Part shown: positions 34,811 to 44,323 of the stretch, in pieces
Layout of the letters: every line of letters starts with the position of its first letter
How positions within the stretch are numbered: position 1 is the stretch's first letter
From: Oscillospiraceae bacterium
Lineage (GTDB): Bacteria > Bacillota > Clostridia > Oscillospirales > Acutalibacteraceae
Length of the DNA: 64,000 bases
Reading direction: 5' to 3'
Assembly: GCA_031268405.1 (NCBI GenBank)
Contig: JAIRXF010000015.1
Location: 32,408-96,407, forward strand
Notes under the pieces: model-generated
Told to the model about the DNA's origin: nothing
Databases searched by the model: none
What the model saw: only the letters and a program-made list of their open reading frames with translations
Program-made: the position numbers and the translations under genes

Positions 34811-36538
34811 ATTAAAATAAAAAATAGATTCAAAAAACTAATATCTTATTATCGGCCGTATAAAGATATTTTGATTTTAGATTTACTGTGCTCACTGGTG
34901 TCATCAATAATTGTAGTAATTATTCCGTTAGTAGTGCGGTATTCAATGAGTGAAGATCTCAAAACAAAAGACGACTATTTTAATATTGTGTTGTTTTCTG
35001 CGATTTCGGTTTTATTGTTATTCATATTGCATTATTGCTGCAGTTATTTTAAAAATTATTTTGGTAAAGTTATGGGTTCTGAAATTGAAAGAGATATGTC
35101 TTATGAACTTTTTAACCATTATCAGAAGCAGTCGTTTGATTTTTTTGATGAAAATAATAGTGGAAAATTAACAACCATTATGACTGTTGATATCAGAAAT
35201 GTGAGTCGTTTTCTTCATTTTGCTTTGGAGAATGCACTGGATTTTTTTGTAAGACTTATTGGGGCGTTTTTTGTATTTTTTTGGGTGAATGTTTGGTTTG
35301 GTTTTATTGCAGCTGTAATTTTAGGGTTAATAATATTCTACGTGTGTCATATTGTTCCCAAAATTCAAAATGCAACTATTTCTAGCCACGAAAAGCTTTC
35401 AAATTTAGGTGCTGCTATGGAAGAGGCGATATCTGGAGTTAAGACTATCAAATCTTTTTCGAACGAAAATTCAGAATGTCAAAAATTTCAAAAAATAAAC
35501 AATCAATACTTTGAAAATCAAAAGAAGATTCACAAAATTAATAACGGCTTGAATTCAAGTCTTGATTCTTTTGTCATGGGGTTAATTCCTATATTCGCAG
35601 CTATTTCTATGTTTTTTGTTGTTAATAACAGTATTTCTATGGGTGATTTAGTCGCTTATATGCTTTATATTGACATTTTAATAGGTCCAATTTTTATGAT
35701 GATTCGTCTTATACAAGAATGTCAAGATGGTATGGTTGGTTACACAAGATTACAAAATGTTTTATCAATTAATCCTCAAATTATTGATTCACCAGACGCT
35801 ACAAATTTTGAAGATATTAAAGGGAACATTGAATTTAAAAATGTTTCGTTTTGCTATGAAAATAATCCAAGTATTTTTGAAAATCTAAATTTTAATATAA
35901 GAGAAGGCGAATACATTGCTTTGGTAGGAGCTTCTGGTGCGGGGAAATCTACATTATGTAATTTAATTCCTAGATTCTATGAGATTTCGAGTGGTAAGAT
36001 TTTAATTGATGGGATAGATGTCAAAAATATAAAACTTGATGATTTGCGAAAAAATATAGGATTTGTCCAGCAAGATACGTTTTTATTTTCGGGAACAATA
36101 CTGGAGAATATTAAGTTTGGAAAATTAAATGCCACTGAAGAAGAAGTTTTTAAAGCTGCGAAGAGCTCCCATATTCACGAATTTATAACGAGTTTTCCGG
36201 ATGGATACAGTACTCAGATAGGGCAAAGAGGTGTTAGACTTTCCGGCGGTCAAAAACAAAGAATAGCGATCTCTAGGGTTTTTTTAAAAAATCCCCCGAT
36301 TTTGATTTTTGACGAAGCGACTTCGAATCTTGACAATGAGAGCGAAAAATATATTCAAAAATCTATGGAGAAACTTGCTAAAAATCGCACAACCGTGATT
36401 ATTGCACATAGACTTTCTACAATTAAAAATGCAAAGAGAATTTTAGTAATATCCGAGGGTAAAATTGCCGAAGAAGGAACCCACGAGGAATTGATCGAAA
36501 AAAATGGTGTTTATTGTAATTTTTATAAATTACTGTGA
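34811..36538 (+). CDS. ABC exporter, fused permease and ATPase
   Basis: This is an MsbA/multidrug-type half-transporter with six membrane helices (about residues 20-310) and a C-terminal ATPase: Walker A GASGAGKST, Q-loop FVQQDTF, signature LSGGQKQR, Walker B ILIFDEATSNLD and the switch IAHR. It would work as a homodimer. The family normally begins with a basic segment and YYRPYKD about 20 residues before the first canonical start (TTG 34871). That segment is present in frame back to an ATT codon at 34811, behind AGAGGAAG, with a stop just upstream. I therefore propose a rare ATT start. An ATA at 34817 is the alternative. The substrate is unknown. Confidence 0.85.
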   Translation: MKIKNRFKKLISYYRPYKDILILDLLCSLVSSIIVVIIPLVVRYSMSEDLKTKDDYFNIVLFSAISVLLLFILHYCCSYFKNYFGKVMGSEIERDMSYELFNHYQKQSFDFFDENNSGKLTTIMTVDIRNVSRFLHFALENALDFFVRLIGAFFVFFWVNVWFGFIAAVILGLIIFYVCHIVPKIQNATISSHEKLSNLGAAMEEAISGVKTIKSFSNENSECQKFQKINNQYFENQKKIHKINNGLNSSLDSFVMGLIPIFAAISMFFVVNNSISMGDLVAYMLYIDILIGPIFMMIRLIQECQDGMVGYTRLQNVLSINPQIIDSPDATNFEDIKGNIEFKNVSFCYENNPSIFENLNFNIREGEYIALVGASGAGKSTLCNLIPRFYEISSGKILIDGIDVKNIKLDDLRKNIGFVQQDTFLFSGTILENIKFGKLNATEEEVFKAAKSSHIHEFITSFPDGYSTQIGQRGVRLSGGQKQRIAISRVFLKNPPILIFDEATSNLDNESEKYIQKSMEKLAKNRTTVIIAHRLSTIKNAKRILVISEGKIAEEGTHEELIEKNGVYCNFYKLL

Positions 36539-37142
36539 GCTCGTTTTTGTTCTTTTATGCAAAGCAAGAAACAATTCAAGATAACTCTAAACTTTGACTT
36601 TAATAGTATTTTTTTGTTCGAAAGGGCAGTAAGTAAATATGTAAAACAGGTATTGCTAAATTGTGATGTTTTACATTTATTCATAAAAAATAAGATTGAA
36701 CTTTTGATTATTTTAAAAAATTTTAGACCAACAGTAAGTTTTTGTGAAACAAGCTAAACAGAGTTGTTATAAGAATTGGTTTTAATTGATGCAAGTTATT
36801 GTTTCGATATAGAATATTGATAGGTTTTTAAATTCTTACGAGTTCTATGTTTTTATTGATAATACTTGATTGTTTTTTGTTTTTATTTTTTAAAGTATCT
36901 TTGATAATTGATTTTATTGTAATTACAATTTTTACACAGATATCGCTACTTACTTAATATGAGATCTTTTTAATTTTTTCTCATTTCATATTTTGAAAAT
37001 ATTGCTTCATTTTTCGTGCAAATATTTTAGCCATTCAAAAATAATAATCAAAGAGTTGTTTGCAAGCAATAATTATGTATATGCACAAAAGTTATCGGAA
37101 AGGTTTCTGTCTAAAAGATTTCGAAAAGGCTTTTGTGCTTTA
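36539..37142. other. Intergenic, nothing recognised
   Basis: About 600 AT-rich bases follow the ABC exporter. An open frame at 36557-36757 has no ribosome binding site and no family resemblance. No RNA gene is seen until the tRNA at 37143. Confidence 0.4.
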
Positions 37143-37218
37143 TGGAGCTACTGGCCGGAGTCGAACCGGCGACCTACTGATTACGAATCAGTTGCTCTGC
37201 CAACTGAGCTACAGTAGC
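37143..37218 (-). tRNA. tRNA-Thr (anticodon CGT)
   Basis: Read on the minus strand this is a complete 76-base cloverleaf: acceptor GCTACTG pairing with CAGTAGC, D-arm AGCTCAGTTGGCAGAGC, anticodon stem ACTGA/TCAGT with loop TTCGTAA (anticodon CGT), T-arm GCCGGTTCGACTCCGGC and an encoded CCA end. The CGT anticodon reads ACG threonine codons, a minor codon in such an AT-rich genome. It stands alone between the ABC exporter and pnp. Confidence 0.95.
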
Positions 37219-37432
37219 GATTTGGCGCTAACTAGTTGTATTAATTTTTTTGTTAAAGATTTATTTAGATGCACAACTTCAAGCTTATCATCTTGTAGAG
37301 AATTTTGTCAAATTGAAATTTTGTTTTAAGACTTAATTTTTTGCAACGTCATCCCATAAATGCCAATGTATGTACAACCAAAAAGAGTTTGCAACGAAAA
37401 GTGATAATTTTAAAATAACAGAACCACACAGA

Positions 37433-39532
37433 TTACATGGTACTCATAAGTGCATCTTTTCTAGAAACATTAATTCTACCTCTATCGTCAATTTCTGTAA
37501 TTTTAACAAAAATTTCATCGTCAATTTTTACCACATCTTCTGTTTTTTCCGTTCTTTTAGTATCCAGTTGAGAAATGTGGCACAAGGCTTCTTTGCCTGG
37601 AGCGATTTCCACAAAAGCACCAAAATCCATTAACCTTGTTACGCGAGCTTTACATATTACCCCTATTTTGGGATCGTTTATTATCATATTTATCATATTG
37701 ACTGCTTTTTTACAGTTTTCGATATTTTTAGACGAAACAAAAATCCTGCCGCTTTCTTCTATATCAACAGAAACATCGTGTTCAGAGCAGATTTTTTGCA
37801 CTATTTTACCTCCGCTTCCAATAACGTCCCTGATTTTTTCAACTGGAATTTTAAGGGAAAGCATTTTAGGAGCGTATTCAGAAAGTTCCTCCCTAGGTTG
37901 ACCAATAGCTTTAAGCAAAACTTCATTTAAAATGTATTCTCTGGCTTTGCGGGTTTTAAAAAGTGCTTCTTCGATTATCTCTCTTGTAAGGCCTTTTATT
38001 TTAAGATCCATTTGAATGGCAGTTATTCCTTCATGAGTGCCGGCGACTTTAAAATCCATATCGCCAAAAAAATCCTCGATACCCTGTATGTCGATCATAG
38101 TGACGAAATTCCCATCGCCATCACTAACGAGTCCACACGAGATGCCTGCAACGGGAGATTTAATTGGAACTCCGGCATCCATCAGTGCAAGTGTAGAAGC
38201 ACAAATAGCACCCTGTGAAGTCGAACCGTTTGACGAAACAACCTCCGAAACCAGCCTTATAGCGTAAGGAAATTTCTCAATATCGGGTAGGACTGGAATC
38301 AAAGCTTTTTCTGCAAGTGCGCCGTGGCCAATTTCGCGTCTGCCCGGACCCCTTGAAGGTTTTGTTTCGCCAACAGAGTATGAGGGAAAATTATAATGGT
38401 GAATATATCGTTTGCTTTCGTCTCCGTCGATGCCGTCTAGCATTTGTTGATCGCTCATTGGACCAAGAGTAACAGCGGTTAAAACTTGAGTTTGCCCTCT
38501 GGTAAAGAGGCTCGAACCGTGAGTTCTCGGTAAAATTCCAACCTCTGCATCAAGCGGACGTAATTCATCAAGATTACGTCCATCTACACGCCTTCTTTCA
38601 TTCAAAATAAGACTTCTTACCTCTTTTTTTTGAACAATATAAAGACAATCTTGTATTTTCTCTTTGCTTTCTGGATAAATTTCATAAAAATGTTCCAAAG
38701 TTTTATCGTAAATCTTGTCGATAAATTTTTCCCTAGCATGTTTTTCCTTAATATTAAAGGCTGATTTAATATCTTTTTTTGCAAAATCTTCAATATTTTT
38801 AATCACGTCAAGTTCGGGGTATTTACTGTCATACGTGAATTTTTCTTTACCTATTTGAGATTTTATATTTTCTATAAATTCCACAATTTGCGTATTTATC
38901 TTATGGCCAAACATTATGGCTTCGAGCATAACTTCGTTAGATATTTCATTAGCCGAAGCTTCGATCATGGTTACTAATTTTTTTGTAGAAGCAACGGTCA
39001 AAGACATTTCAGAAATCTCTCTTTGTTTCGCTGTGGGATTAATCACGAAATCATCGTTAACAAGTCCAATATTAATGCTAGAAATTGGACCCCCCCAAGG
39101 AATATCAGAAATGCTAAGGGCACAAGAAACCCCAATTACAGCGGCGATTTCTGGGAGACAGTCAGGATCAACCGACATAACCGTACACACAACAGAAACG
39201 TCGTTACGCAGATCTTTAGGGAAAAGTGGACGTATAGGTCTGTCGATAATTCTCGAAGAAAGTACTGCTTTGTCTGTTGGTCTTCCTTCTCTTTTTAAAT
39301 ACGAACCCGGAATTTTTCCAACAGAGTATAGTCTTTCTTCAAAATCCACAGAAAGTGGAAAAAAATCTATGCCATCTCTGGGTTTTCGCGAGGAAGTTAC
39401 GGCTACATTCACGACAGTATCTCCGTATCTTACGAAACACGAACCATTTGCAAGCTGCGCAATTTTACCCGTTTCTATAACAAGCGTTCTTCCAGCTAAA
39501 TCCGTCTTGAATATCTTGTGTTCATCAAACAT
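37433..39532 (-). CDS. pnp: Polyribonucleotide nucleotidyltransferase (PNPase)
   Basis: This 699-residue phosphorolytic 3'-5' exoribonuclease has two RNase PH-like cores: the first with GSCFVRYGDTVV, the second with RTHGSSLFTRGQTQV and the catalytic aspartates in FGDMDFKVAGT. A KH domain (IRDVIGSGGKIVQKI) and an S1 domain close the protein. I start it at ATG 39532 (MFDEHKIFKT), directly after GAGGGGGAAAT; the open frame extends 15 codons upstream without support. It lies downstream of rpsO on the same strand, the conserved bacterial arrangement, though 400 bases apart. Confidence 0.96.
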   Translation of the reverse strand: MFDEHKIFKTDLAGRTLVIETGKIAQLANGSCFVRYGDTVVNVAVTSSRKPRDGIDFFPLSVDFEERLYSVGKIPGSYLKREGRPTDKAVLSSRIIDRPIRPLFPKDLRNDVSVVCTVMSVDPDCLPEIAAVIGVSCALSISDIPWGGPISSINIGLVNDDFVINPTAKQREISEMSLTVASTKKLVTMIEASANEISNEVMLEAIMFGHKINTQIVEFIENIKSQIGKEKFTYDSKYPELDVIKNIEDFAKKDIKSAFNIKEKHAREKFIDKIYDKTLEHFYEIYPESKEKIQDCLYIVQKKEVRSLILNERRRVDGRNLDELRPLDAEVGILPRTHGSSLFTRGQTQVLTAVTLGPMSDQQMLDGIDGDESKRYIHHYNFPSYSVGETKPSRGPGRREIGHGALAEKALIPVLPDIEKFPYAIRLVSEVVSSNGSTSQGAICASTLALMDAGVPIKSPVAGISCGLVSDGDGNFVTMIDIQGIEDFFGDMDFKVAGTHEGITAIQMDLKIKGLTREIIEEALFKTRKAREYILNEVLLKAIGQPREELSEYAPKMLSLKIPVEKIRDVIGSGGKIVQKICSEHDVSVDIEESGRIFVSSKNIENCKKAVNMINMIINDPKIGVICKARVTRLMDFGAFVEIAPGKEALCHISQLDTKRTEKTEDVVKIDDEIFVKITEIDDRGRINVSRKDALMSTM

Positions 39533-39932
39533 ATTTCCCCCTCGATTGTTAAAACATAACGTACTTATAAAGATCAAAACATTATGTAATTAGATTTGAG
39601 AAAAAATCAAACCTAGTAAAATCATTTGTAACTTCGGGTAAATACCGAAGAAAAAGTGCGATCAAAGAAAGTTAATAAATACTATAAGACTTAAAATATT
39701 ACCAAAACTTTAAATTGAATACAAAAAATTAAAGCAACAGATTTTTTCTAAATTAATACATCAAAACTCCGTTTGATAAGTCGAAAAATAAATAATTTTG
39801 TGAAACAATACACAACAATTATACTGAGTATACTGAGAACATGTAAATTACATACCCACAAACGCATCAAACAACTCGTTGTATTAAATTAAAAAGTTCC
39901 TGATTTACGTAAATCTCTGAAGATTTCAAGAG
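39533..39932. other. Gap between rpsO and pnp
   Basis: This 400-base gap is longer than usual for the rpsO-pnp pair. No gene and no clear terminator are seen. In other bacteria pnp autoregulates through an RNase III hairpin in this interval; I could not identify an equivalent structure. Confidence 0.4.
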
Positions 39933-40196
39933 CTATTTGCGTATTTTTAACTTTAAAATTAACGCTCTGTAGACATCCAAATTCTTTCTTTTTAGATAAT
40001 TTAAAAGCCTTCTTCTTCTACCGACGAGTTTCAAAAGTCCATAGCGAGAATGAAAATCTTTTTTATGAATTTTCAAATGTTCTGTCAACAAATTGATTCT
40101 TTCTGTTAAAAGTGCTATTTGAACTTCAGGAGAACCTGTATCGGCTTCATTTCTTGCATATTCGCGTATGATTGTTGTTTTTCCTTCTCTTTGCAC
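39933..40196 (-). CDS. rpsO: 30S ribosomal protein S15
   Basis: The 87-residue length and sequence ([53 protein letters not shown]) identify S15, a primary 16S rRNA-binding protein. The start is GTG, placed by an exact AGGAGGTG site 8 bases upstream. A near-consensus promoter lies about 180 bases upstream. No anomalies are seen. Confidence 0.97.
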   Translation of the reverse strand: MQREGKTTIIREYARNEADTGSPEVQIALLTERINLLTEHLKIHKKDFHSRYGLLKLVGRRRRLLNYLKRKNLDVYRALILKLKIRK

Positions 40197-40376
40197 GTCT
40201 TTTACACCTCCTAAATTTTAATAAAATTCTCATCGTTTGCCTGAGATAAATTTTTTTAACAATGCTTCCAAACGATTTAAAAAACCGGTAAATTTTAATA
40301 TGGTATTTAAATTTTTGCACAATCAATAATTAAAATTAAACTTGAAATTTGCAAATTAAACTCTCATCTGTGATCG

Positions 40377-40406
40377 ATTATATCACATGGCTAAGATTCA
40401 TGTAAA
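40377..40406 (-). promoter_or_regulatory. SigA-type promoter of rpsO
   Basis: On the minus strand TTTACA is followed after 18 bases by a perfect TATAAT. Transcription would start near 40370, giving a leader of about 170 bases before the GTG of rpsO. S15 often represses its own leader, but I cannot identify the fold here. Confidence 0.65.
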
Positions 40407-40425
40407 GGGTTAATCTCAACAAATC

Positions 40426-40486
40426 TTATTGGATTCGATTTTAAAGGATCTTATGTGCAAAGAAAATCAATCGGCGAATCCAATAA
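40426..40486. repeat. Perfect 12-bp inverted repeat upstream of the rpsO promoter
   Basis: TTATTGGATTCG at 40426-40437 is exactly complementary to CGAATCCAATAA at 40475-40486, with a 37-base spacer. It could be a distal adhE terminator without a T-run, or the trace of a small mobile element. Confidence 0.45.
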
Positions 40487-40855
40487 ATCCCACAACGACC
40501 GCAATCGTTAAAGTTTAAATTGCAAGGGAAAAATATTTTGATGCGATGAATTACTACAAAAAGCAAAAAAAATTGAAGAAATTCAAAATAGTCGAAGGTT
40601 TTTTTAAAGTTCGTCTGAAATTTTTAATATACAATATAATTCAAAGATTTTAGGTAGATTTTTTAGAAGTGTGAGGAATAATAAAATAAAAAATGCTCAG
40701 AAAATATGCATTTAAAAATTCTAGCAGTTTTTGAGTATTGATTTTAAATTAAGTTGAATAGAGAATTTTTAGTAGTTCTGCAAAATAGATGTTGAGAGAT
40801 TGATTGTTGAAAACATTGTTAAAAATGAAAAATTTGTGGTTTTATATGATTTACT

Positions 40856-43465
40856 TTATAACGCCGCTTTGTAAATTTCTTTTATTTCTTCTATAAGAGG
40901 ATATCTGGGGTTGGTTGCTACGAATTGATCTTCGTGAACCATTTCCGATAAATTTTGCAAATTATTTAAAAAATCCTCTTTATTTATATTATATTTTAAA
41001 ATACTATCTGGAATATTTAATTTTTTTAACATTTCTTTTATTTTAAATGACAGATTTTCAATGTTTTTTTCATTTCCAATTAAACCATTCAGCAATTTCG
41101 CAATTCTTTTGTATTTTTCATCGGCTATAAATTTTTCATAATTGAAAAAAGAAGTAAATTTATTGGGTTTTTGAGAATTATATTCTATTACATGGGGTAA
41201 TAAAATTGCACTTGCCCTCTTGTAAGAGATATCATAAATATCGCTTAATTTTTGCGCCATAGATCGATTGATTCCCAGAAAAGCATTTGCAGAAGCCACG
41301 CCTGACATACGAGATGCGTTGTATATTTTTTCATGCATCTCTGTATGGTTTATTTTATTTGAGTTAATTTTTATTAAGCAGTCAAAAATTAGTTCTATTG
41401 CCCTTAAAGAGAGATTGTCTGTAAAATCATTAGCCATTATAGACACATAAGATTCAATGGAATTTGCAAGTATATTCAGCCCTATATCCAACACAGAAAA
41501 TTTTGATAAATTTAAAACAAATTGTGGGTCTAAAATTGTAATATCCGGTTGCAAGAATTTGTCGATTATAGTATGTTTTTCGTTTGTTTTTTTATCCACA
41601 ACAAAACTAAAAGGCGTAACCTCAGTTCCCATTGCGGGAATAGTTGGTATGACAATAAATTTTGTTTTTTCTTCAGAAGTCGGGTGTTTATAAATTCTTT
41701 TATCGATATTCATAAATTTTTGGCTAATATCTCTCAGAGGAGCATTTGGTATTTCGTAGAGCATGCGAGCAGTTTTAGCGATGTCTATAACAAAATCGGG
41801 CCCTATTGCTATTATAACGTCGGGGCCAAATAAATTAACTTGATCTGTACACGATGCCATTTTTTTAAAATTGTATTGCGAGAGTTCGTCGATATCAAAA
41901 AAAACATCAAAGCAAGCATTGGTGTGTTTTTTCTTTAGCAAGTTAGTTATTTTTTCAATAGCCGAAGATTTTGCAATATTTTTGTCGGTGATAATAAAAA
42001 CTCGATTGAAATTATTTATTTGTTCCAAATGATAAATTGACCCGCTCTTAAAATATACTTCTGGTGAAACTTTAAAATTTAGTGCATCGGTTTTTCTTTC
42101 ATCAATTCGTTTTTTATTTATCAAATTTAGGCAAGAAACATTTGAAAGAGTGGAATTTTGACCGTAAGAGCCACACCCCAAAGTCAATGAAGGTGTATTT
42201 TCGTTATATAACCCACCTATTGCACCGTGTGACGAGGGCGAGTTTGAAATCACGCGGCCAACTTTCATTTTCATGCCATATTGTTTAATTATTTTTTCGT
42301 TTTTGCTATGAATTGCAGCGGAATGGCCGAGTCCACCAAAATTTAAAATTTTACTTGCAATGTTAAGAGCTTCCTGAAAATTATCTACGACGTAGTACGC
42401 AAGTACGGGAGAAAGTTTTTCACGCGAAAGAGGATACAAATCACCAACATCTTTTAATTTTGCAATTAAAATCTTTGTATTTTTTACAACATCAATTCCA
42501 GCTTTGTTGGCTATGAAATGCGCTGATTTGCCAACTATTTCAGAGTTAATTGCGTGATTTTTTTGATTTATAACAACTTGGGAAATCTTTTTAATTTCGT
42601 CTTCTTTTAAAAACAAGCAATTATTTTGTTTCATTATATCTTCAAATGTTTTGGAAATCTCTTTGTCAACAATAATGGCTTGTTCAGATGCGCATATCAT
42701 TCCGTTATCAAAGGTTTTGGAGATTATAATGTCTGTACAAGCTCTTTTAAGATCTGCACTTTTTTCTATATAACATGGAACGTTTCCTGGTCCAACACCG
42801 AGTGCGGGTTTTCCCGTTGAATAAGCAGCCTTTACTAGACCCGAACCACCCGTTGCCAAAACAAGAGATACTCCCTTATGATTCATGAGAAAAGATGTTG
42901 CCTCGATGCTTGGGTTACAAATCCAAGAAATACAGTGTGCGGGCGCACCAGATTTTACGGCGGACTTTAGCAAAATCTCCGCGGTTCTAACGGAGCATCT
43001 TTGAGAGTTTGGATGAAAAGCAAAAATAATAGGATTTCTAGTTTTCGCACAAATCAAAGACTTAAAAATTGTTGTAGAAGTAGGATTCGTAACTGGTACT
43101 ACTCCAGCTATTACACCCAATGGTTCTGCTATTTCAGTGCAGCCATTGGATTTATTTTCATTAATTATACCGACTGTTTTTTCTTCTCTAATGGAGTCAA
43201 AAACATATTCACTGGCGAACATATTTTTAATTATTTTATCTTCTAAAATCCCCCTAGAAGTTTCTTCAATTGCAAGTTTTGCAAGCTCCAACCGGTGTTC
43301 AACAGAGGTAAGAGACATAGATTTTACTATATTATTCACCTGATTTTGATCTAACTTCATGTATTCATCAAGAGCATCTGCGGCATTTTTGACCAGACGA
43401 TTAACCATATTTTCTACGTCTATTTTTTTTTGATCTCTAGCAGGAAAAACCTCAGTTTCAAGCAC
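40856..43465 (-). CDS. adhE: AdhE: CoA-acylating aldehyde dehydrogenase with a degenerate alcohol dehydrogenase half
   Basis: This 869-residue fusion has the normal AdhE layout. The aldehyde dehydrogenase half (about 1-440) looks intact: TNPTSTTIFKSL, GKPALGVGPGNVP and the catalytic Cys in DNGMICASEQ. In the iron-type alcohol dehydrogenase half all four iron ligands known from E. coli AdhE are replaced. GLDAVTH is GLNILAN (Asp to Asn664, His to Asn668), and the two histidines of the CHSMAHKL...HIPH region are Arg734 and Tyr748. The GGGS cofactor loop is also changed (IGPDFV). The protein should make acetaldehyde from acetyl-CoA, or the reverse, but probably not ethanol. The start is GTG after AAGGGGG. 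A Rex-like site lies upstream. Confidence 0.92.
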   Translation of the reverse strand: MLETEVFPARDQKKIDVENMVNRLVKNAADALDEYMKLDQNQVNNIVKSMSLTSVEHRLELAKLAIEETSRGILEDKIIKNMFASEYVFDSIREEKTVGIINENKSNGCTEIAEPLGVIAGVVPVTNPTSTTIFKSLICAKTRNPIIFAFHPNSQRCSVRTAEILLKSAVKSGAPAHCISWICNPSIEATSFLMNHKGVSLVLATGGSGLVKAAYSTGKPALGVGPGNVPCYIEKSADLKRACTDIIISKTFDNGMICASEQAIIVDKEISKTFEDIMKQNNCLFLKEDEIKKISQVVINQKNHAINSEIVGKSAHFIANKAGIDVVKNTKILIAKLKDVGDLYPLSREKLSPVLAYYVVDNFQEALNIASKILNFGGLGHSAAIHSKNEKIIKQYGMKMKVGRVISNSPSSHGAIGGLYNENTPSLTLGCGSYGQNSTLSNVSCLNLINKKRIDERKTDALNFKVSPEVYFKSGSIYHLEQINNFNRVFIITDKNIAKSSAIEKITNLLKKKHTNACFDVFFDIDELSQYNFKKMASCTDQVNLFGPDVIIAIGPDFVIDIAKTARMLYEIPNAPLRDISQKFMNIDKRIYKHPTSEEKTKFIVIPTIPAMGTEVTPFSFVVDKKTNEKHTIIDKFLQPDITILDPQFVLNLSKFSVLDIGLNILANSIESYVSIMANDFTDNLSLRAIELIFDCLIKINSNKINHTEMHEKIYNASRMSGVASANAFLGINRSMAQKLSDIYDISYKRASAILLPHVIEYNSQKPNKFTSFFNYEKFIADEKYKRIAKLLNGLIGNEKNIENLSFKIKEMLKKLNIPDSILKYNINKEDFLNNLQNLSEMVHEDQFVATNPRYPLIEEIKEIYKAAL

Positions 43466-43543
43466 CTATATTAACCCCCTTAAAGTTTATTTGCGTTACA
43501 GTTTTTATGTATTTTGCATCTTAAGTATGCTTCATCAAATATA

Positions 43544-43561
43544 CTGTTAAGCTCTTAATAA
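43544..43561 (-). promoter_or_regulatory. Candidate Rex redox-repressor site upstream of adhE
   Basis: CTGTTAA, then GCTC, then TTAATAAG gives TGTTAA-4-TTAATA, one mismatch from the Rex half-site arrangement TGTTAA-4-TTAACA. It lies about 80 bases upstream of adhE, a classic Rex target in clostridia. No rex gene is in the window. Confidence 0.45.
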
Positions 43562-43865
43562 GAGTACAAATAATCTGTTAGAATAACCGAAATCAACAAG
43601 AGACATGTTTAAAATTTAAGCACATAATCGTATGTATTAGGCTAATACATAATCTGTAAAAAATCAATATCAAAAGTAAAGAAAATCTTTGTTCTCTAAT
43701 ATAGTTTTAGTAAGAAGTTTAAGATGCTTGAAGCAACAGCGTGTTTTAGGATTTTGCATGAGATTTTGAGTCATTAAAAAAGATCTATAAAATCTACACA
43801 AATACAGTGTTGTATTGAATTAAAGTGGGTATTTTGCTGGTAAAAAAATTATACAATGATAGAGA

Positions 43866-43894
43866 TTGACAAAACAGCTTTTTGTAAATACCAT
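43866..43894 (+). promoter_or_regulatory. Promoter of acpP
   Basis: TTGACA, 17 bases, TACCAT. The start would fall near 43901, about 73 bases before the acpP start codon. The -10 element is imperfect. Confidence 0.5.
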
Positions 43895-43973
43895 GAGTCT
43901 AAAGGGTTTTTTAATTTGTAGCTTTTGATAAGTAATAAGTATAGATTATTTTGCAGATTTGGAGGAATATTTG

Positions 43974-44210
43974 GTGGTATTCAAAAAGGTGAAAACGATT
44001 TTAAGTGAACAATTTGATGTAAACGAAGAAGAAATTAATGAGGAAACTAATATCGAGAAAGATCTTAATGCTGATTCTTTGGATATTGCAGATCTTTTAA
44101 TAGCTTTTGAAGAAGAATTTAATATTGAAATATCAGATGAGGATTCTGAAGATATAAAAACCGTTGGCGATTTAGTGGCTTATGTTAAAAAGAATTTTTC
44201 TGAAAAATAA
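43974..44210 (+). CDS. acpP: Acyl carrier protein
   Basis: A 78-residue acidic four-helix carrier protein for fatty acid synthesis. The phosphopantetheine site is the Ser of NADSLDIADL, and helix III carries EEEFNIEISDEDSE. I place the start at GTG 43974 (MVFKKVKTIL), 7 bases after GGAGGA; the open frame runs back to TTG 43959 through the ribosome binding site itself. No other fatty acid genes are adjacent. It needs a holo-ACP synthase encoded elsewhere, since the transferase at 238-986 is broken. Confidence 0.95.
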   Translation: MVFKKVKTILSEQFDVNEEEINEETNIEKDLNADSLDIADLLIAFEEEFNIEISDEDSEDIKTVGDLVAYVKKNFSEK

Positions 44211-44323
44211 TTTTTATCTGAATGAAAAAATTTAATAGATATGAGCTGCTTGATTTTTGGTTTAAAGTGTATTTACCCTTGTGTTTTTTCAGATTTGTGT
44301 GGGTCTATTAGAGGTGGAAATAA

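Larger units (their letters stand above)
40197..40855. other. Intergenic with rpsO promoter and an inverted repeat
   Basis: About 660 bases lie between adhE and rpsO. The only structures I can support are the rpsO promoter (40377-40406) and a 12-base inverted repeat (40426-40486). The rest is AT-rich without signals. Confidence 0.45.
43466..43973. other. Divergent adhE-acpP intergenic region
   Basis: About 510 bases with no gene. It contains the candidate Rex site of adhE and the acpP promoter, listed separately. Nothing else is recognised. Confidence 0.45.

Noticed and set aside
36557..36757. 66-codon open frame just after the ABC exporter
   Set aside because: ATG lacks a ribosome binding site and the product matches nothing; likely chance.
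36993..37329. Open frames crossing the tRNA gene, giving GRSRTGDLLITN-like peptides
   Set aside because: These are translations of the antisense of tRNA-Thr, a well-known false gene call.
38916..39593. 225-codon plus-strand open frame across pnp
   Set aside because: Antisense shadow of PNPase; Ser/Thr-rich composition results from reading the reverse of a conserved gene.
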